A stretch of 64,000 bases of DNA from Mycolicibacterium sp. HK-90 (GCF_030486405.1 NZ_CP129613.1:3968001-4032000), one strand, 5' to 3'; shown: positions 14,557-27,301, counted from the stretch's first letter. Numbers and translations are program-made. The notes: generated by a model from the sequence alone, not told the origin.

Positions 14557-14993
14557 TATCCCCTCTTTCCGGCGGCCTTCGATTTCGGCTGCACCAACCT
14601 ACTCGCCGTCCAATCCCCCAACTTGGCCGACGAGGTCTGCATCAGCCCGGCCGTCGGCGCCGATTCGGCGATCTCGGCGGGCAGCACATGCCCGGGCTTA
14701 CCGGTCTTGGGAGTCACCACCCAGATCACGCCGTCCTCGGCGAGTGGAGTGATGGCGTCCATGAGCCGGTCGACGAGATCCCCGTCGTCGTCCCGCCACC
14801 AGAGCAAAACCACGTCGACGACTTCGTCCGAATCTTCGTCGAGCAGCTCTGAGCCGCACGCTTCCTCGATGTCGGCCCGAATGTCGTCGTCGCTATCCTC
14901 GTCCCAACCCAGCTCCTGGACTATCTGATCCTTCTGGATGCCCAGTATGTGGGCGTAGTTCGGGCCTGAGTCCGTCCCCGCCGCCGCGACCAC
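14556..14993 (-). CDS. DUF3052 family protein (Rv2239c-like)
   Basis: A 145-residue actinobacterial conserved protein of unknown function. The N-terminus has NYAHILGIQKDQIVQELGWD, then a strongly acidic segment (DEDSDDDIRADIEEACG), a hydrophobic strand (VDVVLLWWRDDDGDLVDRLMDA) and VIWVVTPKTGKPGH. The C-terminal 25 residues are basic. This is the standard DUF3052 layout. Overlaps the ahpE start by one base and so probably forms a two-gene operon with it. Confidence 0.85.
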   Translation of the reverse strand: MVAAAGTDSGPNYAHILGIQKDQIVQELGWDEDSDDDIRADIEEACGSELLDEDSDEVVDVVLLWWRDDDGDLVDRLMDAITPLAEDGVIWVVTPKTGKPGHVLPAEIAESAPTAGLMQTSSAKLGDWTASRLVQPKSKAAGKRG

Positions 14994-15107
14994 CGTCGGT
15001 CCTCCTTAACCTTCCTTCGAGCCTGTCTCAAGACTGCGTGTTTTCCTATCGTCGCACGGCGGCCCACCCGTGCGGGTGTCCGCCGGGCCAGTTTGTCCGT
15101 CCGACCA

Positions 15108-15680
15108 TCAGTACGCTGCGTCGCACCGGTTCAGCGCGTTCTCCCGGGCGGCGTTCGAACGTTGCGATGCCGCATTGAACTGATCCGGCCCGGCATTGCC
15201 CGAAATGGCGGTGACGAGGGCCCGCGCCGAGTCGATCCACTCGGTCAGCGCGGCGTGCAGGTCCGGCGACAAGGCGTCGGACAGGCCAGAACTGACCAGA
15301 TCAGCACTGCGGTTCAGCCCGTCGATCGCGGGGCCGGCCTTGGCGGCGGTGTTCCCACCGCTGTTGACCGCCTCGACATAACCGTTGACCGCGTCCACGG
15401 CGTCGACGGCGGACGTGCTGAGGTCCTCGCACACGGTGTGCACGGCGCGGGTGGTCAACGAGGCCTGGCGTTCGGACTCCCGGGCCGCCGAGCTCTCCGA
15501 GGATTCCGCGATCGATGCCGACACCGACGCCCGGTACACCGGGGCCGCATCCGAATCGACTTGTGCGGTACCGCCGGTAACGGCCGAACACCCCACCACG
15601 ACCATGGCGATCACCGCCGCGCCACCCAGTGCGCACGCGGCGAGCCGCGCCTTTGCCCCAACCTGCCCATCAACCGGCAC
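15108..15680 (-). CDS. secreted or lipid-anchored protein (Rv2240c-like)
   Basis: A 190-residue protein with an N-terminal export signal (basic start, then [16 protein letters not shown]). The VVGC at its end fits a lipobox, so lipid attachment at Cys31 is likely. The mature part is helical and Ser/Ala-rich, with two further cysteines (HTVCEDL and NRCDAAY) that could form a disulphide. The position between the DUF3052 gene and divergent aceE equals Rv2240c of M. tuberculosis. No enzymatic motif. The divergent gap 15681-15825 should hold the promoters of this gene and aceE. Confidence 0.7.
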   Translation of the reverse strand: MPVDGQVGAKARLAACALGGAAVIAMVVVGCSAVTGGTAQVDSDAAPVYRASVSASIAESSESSAARESERQASLTTRAVHTVCEDLSTSAVDAVDAVNGYVEAVNSGGNTAAKAGPAIDGLNRSADLVSSGLSDALSPDLHAALTEWIDSARALVTAISGNAGPDQFNAASQRSNAARENALNRCDAAY

Positions 15681-15825
15681 GATCTGCAGACGTTACCGGT
15701 TCACAAAGCAACTGATGGGTAACTTGCGCACCGCCACCCCCAGCGTCACGGAGGCGGCAAGATGGGGGGACGATAGAAGGTGCCACAAGCACTATCAGTT
15801 GTTACCGCCTGACAAGGAGCGGAAG

Positions 15826-18615
<2,790 letters not shown>

Positions 18616-18628
18616 CTGAAAGCCCGCG

Positions 18629-18658
18629 GGGCTGTCGCGCTCAAGAGTGCGACAGCCC
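18629..18658 (+). terminator. terminator after aceE
   Basis: Ten-base perfect stem GGGCTGTCGC / GCGACAGCCC with a ten-base loop, 13 bases after the aceE stop and before the mabR start at 18713. No T-run. Likely terminates aceE and separates it from mabR. Confidence 0.7.
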
Positions 18659-18712
18659 TGCGGCGGGGCCCTCTTGGAGGAATCCACCAGAAAACTGGCG
18701 TAGCTTTTAGGG

Positions 18713-19996
18713 ATGCCCGACAAGCGGTTCGTTCCGCCCAAATCGACCGTCGAGGTCCTGGCCAGCGTGCCCGACTCGACGCTGCGCCGGTTGAAGCAGT
18801 ATTCCGGCCGGTTGGCCACCGAGGCGGTGCACGCCATGGCCGAGCGGCTGGACTTCTTCTCCGATCTCGACGCGTCGCAGCGGGCCAGCGTCCAGTTGGT
18901 GGTGCAGACCGCGGTGGTCAACTTCGTCGAATGGATGCGCGACCCGGCCAGCGATGTCAGCTACACGGCCCAGGCCTTCGAGGTGGTGCCCCAGGACCTG
19001 CGCCGCCGGATCGCACTGCGGCAGTCGGTCGAGATGGTGCGCACCTCCATGGAGTTCTTCGAAGAGGTGGTGCCGATGCTGGCCCGCTCCGAGGAACAAC
19101 TCAACGCGCTCACCGCCGGGATCCTGCGCTACAGCCGGGACCTGGCCTTCGCGGCGGCCAGCGCCTATGCCGATCAGGCCGAGGCCCGTGGTGCCTGGGA
19201 TCTGCGGATGGAGGCCAACGTCGTCGACGCCGTGGTGCGCGGCGACACCGGACCCGAACTGCAGTCCCAGGCGGCCGCACTGAACTGGGACGCGACCGCG
19301 CCGGCCACGGTGATCGTCGGGTTGCCACGTCCCGATCGGCTGGATCTGGCCCGCGACGACATCCACGACGTCGTCAAGCGCAACGATCGGGCCGCACTGT
19401 CCGATGTGCACGGGACCTGGCTGGTGGCGATCGTGTCCGGCCCGCTGTCAGCAACCGACCGGTTCCTGGTCGACCTGCTGACGGTGTTCGCCGACGGCCC
19501 GGTGGTGATCGGGCCGACCTCGCCGACGCTGACGGCCGCCCACCGCAGCGCCACCGAGGCGATCTCCGGGATGAACGCCGTGGCCGGCTGGCCGGGTGCC
19601 CCCCGGCCGGTGTCGGCGCGCGAGCTGCTGCCGGAACGGGCCCTGCTGGGTGATGCGACGGCGATCGCCGCGCTGGAGACTGAGGTCATGCGCCCTTTGG
19701 CCGATGCGGGGCCGGCCCTCACCGAGACGCTCGACGCGTTCCTGGATTCTGGCGGCGCCATAGAAGCTTGCGCGCGCAAATTGTTCGTTCATCCAAACAC
19801 GGTCCGCTACCGGCTGAAGCGAATCGGCGACTTCACCGGCCGCGATCCCGCCGTGCCAAGGGACGCCTACGTACTGCGGGTGGCGTCGACGGTCGGCAGA
19901 CTGAGCAAACAGGCATACCAGCCGAGCACGCCAGATGGCGGGATTTCTGTGGTACCGGCGATTCGCCCGCCCCATCCCGGCAGGCAGCGGGCCTGA
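18713..19996 (+). CDS. mabR: MabR, PucR/CdaR-type activator of the FAS-II operon
   Basis: A 427-residue transcriptional regulator. The C-terminal PucR helix-turn-helix is CARKLFVHPNTVRYRLKRIGDFTG (about residues 355-380) inside the segment from LTETLDAFLDSGG to DAYVLRVASTVGRL. The middle is a GGDEF-like CdaR domain without catalytic motif. It is the orthologue by position of Rv2242 and MSMEG_4324, which bind the fasII promoter and activate fabD-acpM-kasA-kasB-accD6, with acyl-CoAs as ligands according to published work. The TTTTGT-N9-ACAAAA operator lies just downstream, at 20071-20091. The last 30 residues are low complexity. Confidence 0.88.
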   Translation: MPDKRFVPPKSTVEVLASVPDSTLRRLKQYSGRLATEAVHAMAERLDFFSDLDASQRASVQLVVQTAVVNFVEWMRDPASDVSYTAQAFEVVPQDLRRRIALRQSVEMVRTSMEFFEEVVPMLARSEEQLNALTAGILRYSRDLAFAAASAYADQAEARGAWDLRMEANVVDAVVRGDTGPELQSQAAALNWDATAPATVIVGLPRPDRLDLARDDIHDVVKRNDRAALSDVHGTWLVAIVSGPLSATDRFLVDLLTVFADGPVVIGPTSPTLTAAHRSATEAISGMNAVAGWPGAPRPVSARELLPERALLGDATAIAALETEVMRPLADAGPALTETLDAFLDSGGAIEACARKLFVHPNTVRYRLKRIGDFTGRDPAVPRDAYVLRVASTVGRLSKQAYQPSTPDGGISVVPAIRPPHPGRQRA

Positions 19997-20070
19997 ACGG
20001 GTGACGAACGGCGGCCGCGAATCGTGGTACAGATTTCGCTTCGGTGGAGGCACGGTCGCGTTACATGCAC

Positions 20071-20130
20071 TTTTGTGGGGAACCTACAAAAACATAAGAC
20101 AAGGTTCATAATCTCTTACACCCCACAAAA
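20071..20130. promoter_or_regulatory. fasII promoter with MabR operator
   Basis: TTTTGT (20071-20076), nine bases, then ACAAAA (20086-20091) match the inverted repeat described for MabR. A second half-site, CCCCACAAAA (20121-20130), is the exact reverse complement of TTTTGTGGGG at 20071-20080, so the region has one near and one far dyad partner. CATAAT (20107-20112) lies between them and could be the -10. The 19997-20157 gap is AT-rich relative to its neighbours and holds only this promoter. The fabD GTG has no Shine-Dalgarno. Confidence 0.75.
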
Positions 20131-20157
20131 CCATCTTCACAGTGTTCTCTTAATGAC

Positions 20158-21090
20158 GTGCCCCAACCCGTGCTCGCATTCCTTGCTCCCGGACAGGGAT
20201 CCCAGACGCCCGGCATGCTCTCGTCTTGGCTGGAGCTGCCCGGCGCCGCCGATCGCCTCGCCACGTGGTCGCAGATCAGCGGCCTGGATCTGGCGCGGCT
20301 GGGAACCACCGCCACCGCTGAGGAGATCACCGACACCGCGGTGACGCAGCCCCTGGTGGTGGCCGCCACGCTGCTGGCCTATGAGGAATTGACCAAGCGC
20401 GGCCTGCCCAACGCCGCCGAAACCGTCGTCGCCGGCCATTCGGTCGGCGAGATCGCCGCGTACGCCATCGCCGGCGTCATCTCCGCCGACGACGCGGTCA
20501 AGCTGGCCGCCACCCGTGGCGCCGAGATGGCCAAGGCCTGTGCGGTCGAGCCGACGGGCATGTCGGCTGTGCTCGGTGGCGACGAGGCCGAGGTGCTGGC
20601 CCGGCTGGAGTCGCTGGACCTGGTGCCCGCCAACCGCAACGCGGCCGGCCAGATCGTGGCCGCCGGCGCGATCGCCGCGCTGGAGAAGCTCGCTGAGGAT
20701 CCGCCGGCCAAGGCCCGCGTCCGCCAGTTGGCGACCGCAGGCGCGTTCCACACCCACTACATGGCTTCCGCGCTGGAGGGCTACGCTGCGGCCGCCGAGT
20801 CTGTAACGACCTCTGAGCCGACCGCGACACTTCTGTCGAACGCAGACGGCCGGCCGGTCGCCTCGGCCGCCGATGCGATGGAGAAGCTGGTGTCTCAGCT
20901 GACCAAGCCGGTGCGCTGGGATCTGTGCACCGCCACCATGCGGGACCGTTTCTCCGGCGCCGAGCGCGCCGGGATCGTCGAGTTCCCGCCGGCCGGCACC
21001 CTGGTGGGCATCGCCAAGCGTGAACTGAAGGGCACCCCGACCCGCGCGGTCAAGGCGCCCGCAGACCTGGACGGCTTGGACGAGCTGTAA
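20158..21090 (+). CDS. fabD: malonyl-CoA:ACP transacylase FabD
   Basis: Transfers malonyl from CoA to AcpM for FAS-II elongation of meromycolate precursors. 310 residues. FLAPGQGSQTPGM at the N-terminus and the serine nucleophile in GHSVGEIAAY (Ser95), with the catalytic His region GAFHTHYMASA. Starts with GTG, no clear ribosome-binding site. First gene of the fasII operon, 91 bp before acpM, and controlled by MabR through the operator directly upstream. Confidence 0.96.
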   Translation: MPQPVLAFLAPGQGSQTPGMLSSWLELPGAADRLATWSQISGLDLARLGTTATAEEITDTAVTQPLVVAATLLAYEELTKRGLPNAAETVVAGHSVGEIAAYAIAGVISADDAVKLAATRGAEMAKACAVEPTGMSAVLGGDEAEVLARLESLDLVPANRNAAGQIVAAGAIAALEKLAEDPPAKARVRQLATAGAFHTHYMASALEGYAAAAESVTTSEPTATLLSNADGRPVASAADAMEKLVSQLTKPVRWDLCTATMRDRFSGAERAGIVEFPPAGTLVGIAKRELKGTPTRAVKAPADLDGLDEL

Positions 21091-21181
21091 GTCCAGCGAC
21101 AACCGAATAGCGAAACAAACCGAACGTCCCGAATTGTCCTCCGCACCCGGAGGGCGCTTTCAACAACAAGAAGGAGCCATT

Positions 21182-21478
21182 GTGGCCGCCAGTCAGGAAG
21201 AAATCATCGCCGGTCTCGCCGAGATCATCGAAGAGGTCACCGGCATCGAGCCGTCTGAGGTGACCCCGGAGAAGTCGTTCGTCGACGACCTGGACATCGA
21301 CTCGCTGTCGATGGTGGAGATCGCGGTGCAGACCGAGGACAAGTACGGCGTGAAGATCCCCGACGAGGATCTGGCCGGCCTGCGCACCGTCGGTGACGTC
21401 GTCGCCTACATCCAGAAGCTCGAGGAAGAGAACCCCGAGGCCGCCGCCGCCCTGCGCGAGAAGTTTGGCTCGGAATGA
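21182..21478 (+). CDS. acpM: meromycolate extension acyl carrier protein AcpM
   Basis: Carries growing acyl chains on phosphopantetheine at Ser41 (motif [12 protein letters not shown]). 98 residues. The GTG at 21182 preceded by AAGGAGCC is the start. The protein is shorter than the 115-residue M. tuberculosis AcpM because the C-terminal extension is missing after EKFGSE, as in fast-growing species. The stop overlaps the kasA ATG by four bases (ATGA). Confidence 0.96.
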   Translation: MAASQEEIIAGLAEIIEEVTGIEPSEVTPEKSFVDDLDIDSLSMVEIAVQTEDKYGVKIPDEDLAGLRTVGDVVAYIQKLEEENPEAAAALREKFGSE

Positions 21479-22725
21479 CCAGACCTTCCACTGCTAACGG
21501 AGGCTTCCCGAACGTCGTGGTGACCGCCGTGGAGGCAACCACGGCGCTCGCTGCTGACATCGAGAGCACGTGGAAGGGCCTCCAGGCCGGAGAAAGCGGC
21601 ATCCGTGAGCTGACCGACGACTTCGTCACCAAGTGGGACCTTCCGGTGCGTATCGGTGGTCACCTGGTCGACGACATCGACAGCCACCTGACCCGCATCG
21701 AGCTGCGCCGCAATTCCTATGTGCAGCGCATGTCTCTGGTGCTGGCCCGGCGGCTGTGGAAGACCGCGGGTGCCCCCGAGGTCGACCCCGACCGGTTCGC
21801 CGTCGTGATCGGCACCGGTCTCGGCGGTGGCGAGAAGATCGTCGAGACCTACGACGCCATGAACGAGGGCGGCATCCGCAAGGTCAGCCCGCTCGCAGTT
21901 CAGATGATCATGCCCAACGGTGCCGCGGCGGTCGCCGGCCTCGAACTGGGCGCCCGCGCCGGGGTCATCACCCCGGTGTCGGCGTGCTCGTCCGGGTCGG
22001 AGGCCATCGCACACGGTTGGCGTCAGATCGTCATGGGTGACGCGGACTTCGCCGTCGTCGGCGGTGTGGAAGGCGGCATCGAGGCACTGCCGATCGCGGC
22101 GTTCTCGATGATGCGCGCCATGTCGACCCGCAACGACGATCCCGCGGGTGCGTCCAGGCCGTTCGACAAGGATCGCGATGGATTCGTGTTCGGCGAGGCC
22201 GGCGCGATGATGATCATCGAGACCGAGGAGCACGCCCTGGCCCGTGGCGCCAAGCCACTGGCTCGCCTGATGGGTGCCGGTATCACCTCGGACGCGTTCC
22301 ACATGGTGGCCCCGGCCGACAACGGCGTCCGTGCCGGTGCCGCGATGAAGCGCGCGCTGGAGACTGCCGGGCTGGATGCCAAGGACATCGACCATGTCAA
22401 TGCCCACGGCACGGCCACTCCGATCGGTGACACCGCCGAAGCCAATGCCATCCGGGTCGCCGGATGTCAGAACGCTGCGGTCTACGCACCGAAGTCGGCT
22501 CTGGGGCACTCGATCGGTGCGGTCGGTGCGCTGGAGTCGGTGTTGACGGTCCTCGCGTTGCGGGACGGGGTCATCCCCCCGACCCTGAACTACGAGACAC
22601 CGGATCCGGAGATCAATCTCGATGTGGTTGCGGGCGAGCCTCGTTATGGCGACTACAAGTACGCCATCAACAACTCGTTCGGTTTCGGCGGCCACAATGT
22701 GGCTCTGGCCTTCGGCAAGTACTGA
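21475..22725 (+). CDS. kasA: beta-ketoacyl-ACP synthase KasA
   Basis: Condensing enzyme that elongates acyl-AcpM with malonyl-AcpM in FAS-II; target of thiolactomycin and related inhibitors. 416 residues. The catalytic Cys is in SACSSGSEA, with histidines in [13 protein letters not shown] and [22 protein letters not shown] is near the C-terminus. Same length as the M. tuberculosis enzyme. Coupled to acpM by overlap; kasB follows 78 bp downstream. Confidence 0.96.
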   Translation: MTRPSTANGGFPNVVVTAVEATTALAADIESTWKGLQAGESGIRELTDDFVTKWDLPVRIGGHLVDDIDSHLTRIELRRNSYVQRMSLVLARRLWKTAGAPEVDPDRFAVVIGTGLGGGEKIVETYDAMNEGGIRKVSPLAVQMIMPNGAAAVAGLELGARAGVITPVSACSSGSEAIAHGWRQIVMGDADFAVVGGVEGGIEALPIAAFSMMRAMSTRNDDPAGASRPFDKDRDGFVFGEAGAMMIIETEEHALARGAKPLARLMGAGITSDAFHMVAPADNGVRAGAAMKRALETAGLDAKDIDHVNAHGTATPIGDTAEANAIRVAGCQNAAVYAPKSALGHSIGAVGALESVLTVLALRDGVIPPTLNYETPDPEINLDVVAGEPRYGDYKYAINNSFGFGGHNVALAFGKY

Positions 22726-22803
22726 GGCTGACGGTCCGATCCGATAGATAACCCCGGAAGGTAAATCACCGAGGGCAAGCACGGAAGGAAGAACTCCGTA
22801 AAT

Positions 22804-24057
22804 ATGGCGGGATTGTCCACTGGGAATGGTCTTCCCAATGTGGTTGTCACCGGCGTAGCCATGTCGACGGCGCTGGCAACTGATGCTGAAAGCACCTGGA
22901 AGAAGCTGCTCGACGGCCAGAGCGGCATCCGCAAGCTCACTGATTCGTTCGTCGAGGAGTACGACCTGCCGGTCCGTATCGGTGGTCATCTCCTGGAGGA
23001 TTTCGAATCGGAGCTGACGCGGGTCGAACTGCGCCGGTTGTCATATTTGCAGAAGATGTCGACGGTCATCGGCCGTCGGGTGTGGGCCAATGCCGGTTCC
23101 CCCGAGGTCGATGCCCGCCGTCTGATGGTGTCGATCGGCACCGGTCTGGGTTCGACCGAAGAACTCGTGTTCGCCTACGACGGCATGCGGACCAAGGGTC
23201 TGCGTGCCGTGTCGCCGCTCGTGGTGCAGATGTACATGCCCAACGGTGCGGCGGCGGCCATCGGACTCGAGCGCAAGGCCAAGGCCGGGGTGTCCACCTC
23301 GATCTCGGCCTGCGCCTCGGGGTCGGAGGCCATTGCCAACGCCTGGCGTCAGATCGTGCTCGGCGAGGCCGACATCGCGATCTGCGGCGGCGTGGAAACC
23401 AAGATCGAGGCAGTGCCGATCGCCGGCTTCGCGCAGATGCGCATCGTGCTGTCCAACTCCAACGACGATCCGGAAGGCGCCTGCAAGCCCTTCGACAAGG
23501 ACCGTAACGGCTTCGTGTTCGGCGAGGCCGGTGCCCTCATGGTCATCGAGACCGAGGAGCACGCCAAGGCTCGCGGCGCCAACATCCTGGCCCGCATCAT
23601 GGGTGCCAGCGTGACGTCCGACGGCTACCACATCGTGGCCCCGGACCCCAACGGCGAGCAGGCCGGTTACGCCATGACCCGCGCCGTCCAGCTGGCGGGT
23701 CTGCAGCCCACCGACATCGACCATGTCAACGCCCATGCCACCGGCACCAATGTCGGCGACGTGGCGGAGAGCAAGGCGATCAACAACGCGATGCTCGGCC
23801 ACAAGCCCGCCGTCTATGCACCCAAGGCCGCGCTCGGCCATTCGGTCGGTGCAGTCGGCGCGGTCGAGTCCATCCTGACCGTGCTGGCGCTGCGCGACGG
23901 CGTCATCCCCGCGACACGCAACCTGCACAACCTCGACCCGGAGATCGACCTGGACGTCGTCGCCGGCGAGCCGCGGCAGGGCGATTTCAAGTACGCCATC
24001 AACAACTCGTTCGGATTCGGTGGGCACAACGTCGCGCTCGCCTTCGGGAAGTACTGA
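22804..24057 (+). CDS. kasB: beta-ketoacyl-ACP synthase KasB
   Basis: Second condensing enzyme of FAS-II, needed for the last elongations giving full-length mycolates. 417 residues, clearly a paralogue of the preceding kasA. Cys in SACASGSEA, His in [13 protein letters not shown] and [13 protein letters not shown] purine-rich GGAAGGAAGAAC element lies about ten bases before the ATG. Loss of kasB in other species weakens acid-fastness. Lies between kasA and accD6 in the conserved operon order. Confidence 0.95.
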   Translation: MAGLSTGNGLPNVVVTGVAMSTALATDAESTWKKLLDGQSGIRKLTDSFVEEYDLPVRIGGHLLEDFESELTRVELRRLSYLQKMSTVIGRRVWANAGSPEVDARRLMVSIGTGLGSTEELVFAYDGMRTKGLRAVSPLVVQMYMPNGAAAAIGLERKAKAGVSTSISACASGSEAIANAWRQIVLGEADIAICGGVETKIEAVPIAGFAQMRIVLSNSNDDPEGACKPFDKDRNGFVFGEAGALMVIETEEHAKARGANILARIMGASVTSDGYHIVAPDPNGEQAGYAMTRAVQLAGLQPTDIDHVNAHATGTNVGDVAESKAINNAMLGHKPAVYAPKAALGHSVGAVGAVESILTVLALRDGVIPATRNLHNLDPEIDLDVVAGEPRQGDFKYAINNSFGFGGHNVALAFGKY

Positions 24058-24103
24058 GACCCCGAACTACGGCGACCCGGCGCTTCCATCAAAGGAGACC
24101 TAT

Positions 24104-25525
24104 ATGACGATCATGGCCCCCGAGGCGGCTGCCGAGTCGCTCGACCCGCGCGACCCGCTGCTGCGCCTGCAGACGTTCTTTGACGACGGGAGCGTCGAAC
24201 TGCTGCACGAGCGCGACCGCTCCGGTGTGCTGGCCGCGGCCGGGACCGTCAACGGTGTTCGTACGGTGGCGTTCTGCACCGACGGCACCGTCATGGGCGG
24301 CGCCATGGGCATCGAGGGCTGCGCCCACATCGTCAATGCCTACGACACCGCGATCGAGGAGCAGAGCCCGATCGTCGGGATCTGGCATTCGGGCGGTGCG
24401 CGGCTGGCCGAGGGCGTCAAGGCGCTGCACGCGGTCGGTCTGGTCTTCGAGGCGATGATCCGGGCTTCGGGTTACATCCCGCAGATCTCCGTGGTGGTCG
24501 GATTCGCCGCCGGTGGTGCGGCTTACGGGCCGGCCCTGACCGACGTCATCATCATGGCCCCCGACAGCAAGGTGTTCGTCACCGGTCCGGATGTGGTGCG
24601 CAGCGTCACGGGTGAGGACGTCGACATGGTGTCGCTCGGCGGCCCCGACGCCCACCACAAGAAGTCCGGTGTCTGCCACATCGTCGCCGACGACGAGCTC
24701 GACGCCTACGAGCGCGGCCGTCGCCTGGTCGGATTGTTCAGCCAGCAGGGCCATTTCGACCGCAGCAAGGCCGAGGCCGGCGATACCGACCTGGCCGCGC
24801 TGATGCCCGAATCGGCCCGTCGCGCCTACGACGTGCACCCGATCATCGAGGCGCTGCTCGACGAGGGCGTGCCGTTCGAGGAGTTCCAGGCCAAGTGGGC
24901 CCCGTCGATCGTGGTCGGCCTCGGCCGGCTGGCCGGCCGGTCCGTCGGCGTGATCGCCAACAACCCGCTGCGCCTCGGCGGCTGCCTGAACTCCGAAAGT
25001 GCCGAGAAGTCGGCGCGTTTCGTGCGCCTGTGCGACGCGTTCGGCATCCCGCTGGTGGTCGTCGTCGACGTCCCGGGTTACCTGCCCGGCGTCGATCAGG
25101 AATGGGGCGGCGTGGTCCGCCGCGGCGCCAAGCTGCTGCACGCCTTCGGTGAGTCCTCGGTCCCCCGTGTCACGCTGGTGACCCGCAAGATCTACGGCGG
25201 CGCCTACATCGCGATGAACTCGCGTTCGCTCAACGCCACCAAGGTGTTTGCCTGGCCCGATGCCGAGGTCGCCGTGATGGGTGCCAAGGCTGCCGTCGGC
25301 ATCCTGCACAAGCGCAAGCTGGCCGCCGCCCCGGATCATGAGCGTGAGGCGCTGCACGAGGAACTGGCCCTCGAGCACGAGCGCATCGCCGGCGGCGTGG
25401 ATTCCGCCATCGAGATCGGCGTGGTGGACGAGAAGATCGATCCGGCGCACACCCGCAGCAAGCTGACGCAGGCGCTGGCCGAGGCTCCGCACCGGCGCGG
25501 CCGCCACAAGAACATCCCGCTGTAG
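24104..25525 (+). CDS. accD6: acyl-CoA carboxylase beta subunit AccD6
   Basis: Carboxyltransferase subunit that, with the biotin-carrying AccA3, makes malonyl-CoA for fatty and mycolic acid synthesis. 473 residues, the same as M. tuberculosis AccD6. Crotonase-type N domain with GIWHSGGARLAEGV and GFAAGGAAYGPAL; C domain with VVDVPGYLPGVDQE and GGAYIAMNSR. AAAGGAGACCTAT directly before the ATG at 24104 sets the start. Last gene of the fasII operon, ended by the hairpin at 25543-25570. Confidence 0.95.
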   Translation: MTIMAPEAAAESLDPRDPLLRLQTFFDDGSVELLHERDRSGVLAAAGTVNGVRTVAFCTDGTVMGGAMGIEGCAHIVNAYDTAIEEQSPIVGIWHSGGARLAEGVKALHAVGLVFEAMIRASGYIPQISVVVGFAAGGAAYGPALTDVIIMAPDSKVFVTGPDVVRSVTGEDVDMVSLGGPDAHHKKSGVCHIVADDELDAYERGRRLVGLFSQQGHFDRSKAEAGDTDLAALMPESARRAYDVHPIIEALLDEGVPFEEFQAKWAPSIVVGLGRLAGRSVGVIANNPLRLGGCLNSESAEKSARFVRLCDAFGIPLVVVVDVPGYLPGVDQEWGGVVRRGAKLLHAFGESSVPRVTLVTRKIYGGAYIAMNSRSLNATKVFAWPDAEVAVMGAKAAVGILHKRKLAAAPDHEREALHEELALEHERIAGGVDSAIEIGVVDEKIDPAHTRSKLTQALAEAPHRRGRHKNIPL

Positions 25526-25542
25526 GGTTCCTTTCTCCCGCG

Positions 25543-25570
25543 AGCAGTCCCCCGCAAGCGGGGGACTGCT
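25543..25570. terminator. bidirectional terminator after accD6
   Basis: Twelve-base perfect stem AGCAGTCCCCCG / CGGGGGACTGCT with a four-base loop. It lies between the convergent accD6 (ends 25525) and SDR gene (stop at 25578). Strong and symmetrical, so usable by both transcripts. Confidence 0.8.
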
Positions 25571-25577
25571 CGGCGTA

Positions 25578-26327
25578 CTAGCGGGTGGTGTAGCCGCCGT
25601 TGGCGAAGATGGTCTGCCCGTTGATCCAGTGCCCCTCACCCGCGAGGAACACCACGAGCGGGGCGATGTCGGTGATCTCGGTCAGCCGGTTGCCCATCGC
25701 CTGCGACTTGTGGAACTCGACCCGCTCCGGCGTTTCCTGCGGGTAGAAGAACGGGGTGTCCATGGGTCCGGGAGCCACGTTGTTGACGTTGATGCCGCGG
25801 ACCCCGAACTCCTTGGAGGCGGCTCGGGTGAAGTGTTCGACGGGGCTCTTCGAGCCCGCGTAGGTCGAGTAGCCGTCGGTGTAGGCGGCCAGCAAGGCGG
25901 TGACGATGGTGACCACCGAGCCGTTGTCGGCCAGGCGCTTGCCCGCCTGCTGCAGGAAGAAGTAGGCGGCCTTGGCGTTGATGTCGAACATCGAGTCGTA
26001 CTCGGCCTCGGTGGTTTCGACGAACGGCTTGCGCAACACCTTGCCGACGGTGTTGACCGCGATGTCGACGCTGCCGAAGGCGTCGATGGCCGTGTCGAAG
26101 AGCTTTTCGACGTTGGCCGGCACCGTCAGATCTCCCTGCACCTTGACGGCTTTGACGCCGGCGGCCTGCACGGCGGCCACGGTCTTGTCGGCATCGGCCT
26201 CGGTCGCGGCACTGTTGTAGTGGACCGCGACGTTGACACCCCTCGAAGCCAACGTCGTACTGATCAGACCGCCAAGGTTCTTTGCCCCGGCAGCAACAAC
26301 AGCTGATTTACCTTCCAGTTTGCTCAT
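25578..26327 (-). CDS. short-chain dehydrogenase/reductase
   Basis: A 249-residue SDR, probably an NAD(P)H-dependent oxidoreductase. The cofactor loop is AAGAKNLGG instead of the canonical TGxxxGxG. The catalytic Tyr and Lys are present in YSTYAGSK, but the position before them, usually Ser, lies in VTALLAAY, so the active site may be altered. C-terminal ITDIAPLVVFLAGEGHWINGQTIFANGG is standard. I started at the ATG at 26327; earlier starts would overlap the divergent LysR promoter. Divergent from the LysR gene, which probably controls it. Confidence 0.82.
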   Translation of the reverse strand: MSKLEGKSAVVAAGAKNLGGLISTTLASRGVNVAVHYNSAATEADADKTVAAVQAAGVKAVKVQGDLTVPANVEKLFDTAIDAFGSVDIAVNTVGKVLRKPFVETTEAEYDSMFDINAKAAYFFLQQAGKRLADNGSVVTIVTALLAAYTDGYSTYAGSKSPVEHFTRAASKEFGVRGINVNNVAPGPMDTPFFYPQETPERVEFHKSQAMGNRLTEITDIAPLVVFLAGEGHWINGQTIFANGGYTTR

Positions 26328-26384
26328 AGCTGGCAGCGTAGTTTCGGAATCCACAGATGAATAACGCAACTTTCCGAAGTATCC

Positions 26385-26399
26385 ACAACCAGTAGTTGT
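26385..26399. promoter_or_regulatory. candidate LysR-type operator
   Basis: ACAAC-N5-GTTGT (26385-26399) is a short dyad of the length bound by LysR-type regulators. It lies ten bases before the LysR ATG (26409) and 58 bases before the divergent SDR start. Control of both genes by the LysR protein is inferred. Confidence 0.4.
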
Positions 26400-26408
26400 A
26401 GTTAGACT

Positions 26409-27293
26409 ATGCACGTGGCGGCCAACATCCCTGATCTGCGGCGTTTACGTCAATTCCTCGCCATCGGCGAGGCCGGCAGTCTCACCGCCGCCGCGATTGC
26501 GCTGCATGTTAGCCAACAAGCACTCAGCAGCTCGATGCAGCAATTGGAGAAAGAGCTCGATGCCAGGCTGTTCCGGCGCGAGGGGCGCCGGCTGATCCTC
26601 ACGAGCGCCGGCGAGTTGCTGCTCGCCGAAGGCAGAACGCTGCTCGCGGCGGCGCAGACCGTGGTCGAGCGGGTGGCACATGCCGCCGGCGATGCTGCCG
26701 AGGTCTTCGTCGTCGGCCACACCCCGGCGCTGAGCGGAACCGAGGTCTACACCCGGATCGAACCGGCCATCACCGCGTTCCCCGAGACCTCCTTCACCTT
26801 CCGGCAGCTCTACCCCGATCAGCTCGCCGCTGCGGTGCTCGAGGGCATGGTGCACCTCGGCCTACGTCGCGGCGTGGTCCCGACGAACCAATTGGCCACG
26901 GCCGTCGTGGGTTACGACCGGGTTCGGTTGGCCGTGCCGCGCGAACACCGGCTGGCAGACCGGCCGTTCGTCAACATCGACGAACTTGCCGGAGACCGCG
27001 TCGCACTGTGGGCTCCCCCGGGCACGTCGTACTACAGCGACTTCCTGATGGCCGCATGCCGGCGTGCCGGGTTCGAACCTGACTATGTCGTGAGCCGGGT
27101 GCAGGGTTCGGCCACCGTCGCCGCCCCACTCACCACCGGGGGCGTCGCCTTCGTCACCACCGCGGCCGGTGCGGCCATGGGAGGCCGTGTGGTGGTCACC
27201 GAACTCGAGCCGCCCCTGCTGGTGGGGGTACAGGCAATCTGGCAGCGCCACACCAGTTCCGCGGTGCGCGACACACTGCTGCGTCAGGACTGA
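26409..27293 (+). CDS. LysR-family transcriptional regulator
   Basis: A 294-residue regulator. The N-terminal winged HTH is LRQFLAIGEAGSLTAAAIALHVSQQALSSSMQQLE in order (residues about 13-47), followed by the linker helix and a periplasmic-binding-like effector domain from about residue 95 (VFVVGHTPALSG). No specific ligand can be read. Divergent from the SDR gene across an 81-bp promoter region; convergent with glpD with only 8 bp between stops. Confidence 0.88.
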   Translation: MHVAANIPDLRRLRQFLAIGEAGSLTAAAIALHVSQQALSSSMQQLEKELDARLFRREGRRLILTSAGELLLAEGRTLLAAAQTVVERVAHAAGDAAEVFVVGHTPALSGTEVYTRIEPAITAFPETSFTFRQLYPDQLAAAVLEGMVHLGLRRGVVPTNQLATAVVGYDRVRLAVPREHRLADRPFVNIDELAGDRVALWAPPGTSYYSDFLMAACRRAGFEPDYVVSRVQGSATVAAPLTTGGVAFVTTAAGAAMGGRVVVTELEPPLLVGVQAIWQRHTSSAVRDTLLRQD

Positions 27294-27301
27294 ACGCCCG
27301 G

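Noticed and set aside
24089..25639. Minus-strand open frame opposite accD6
   Set aside because: Shadow of a strongly conserved gene; product is His/Gly/Ala-rich without a domain.
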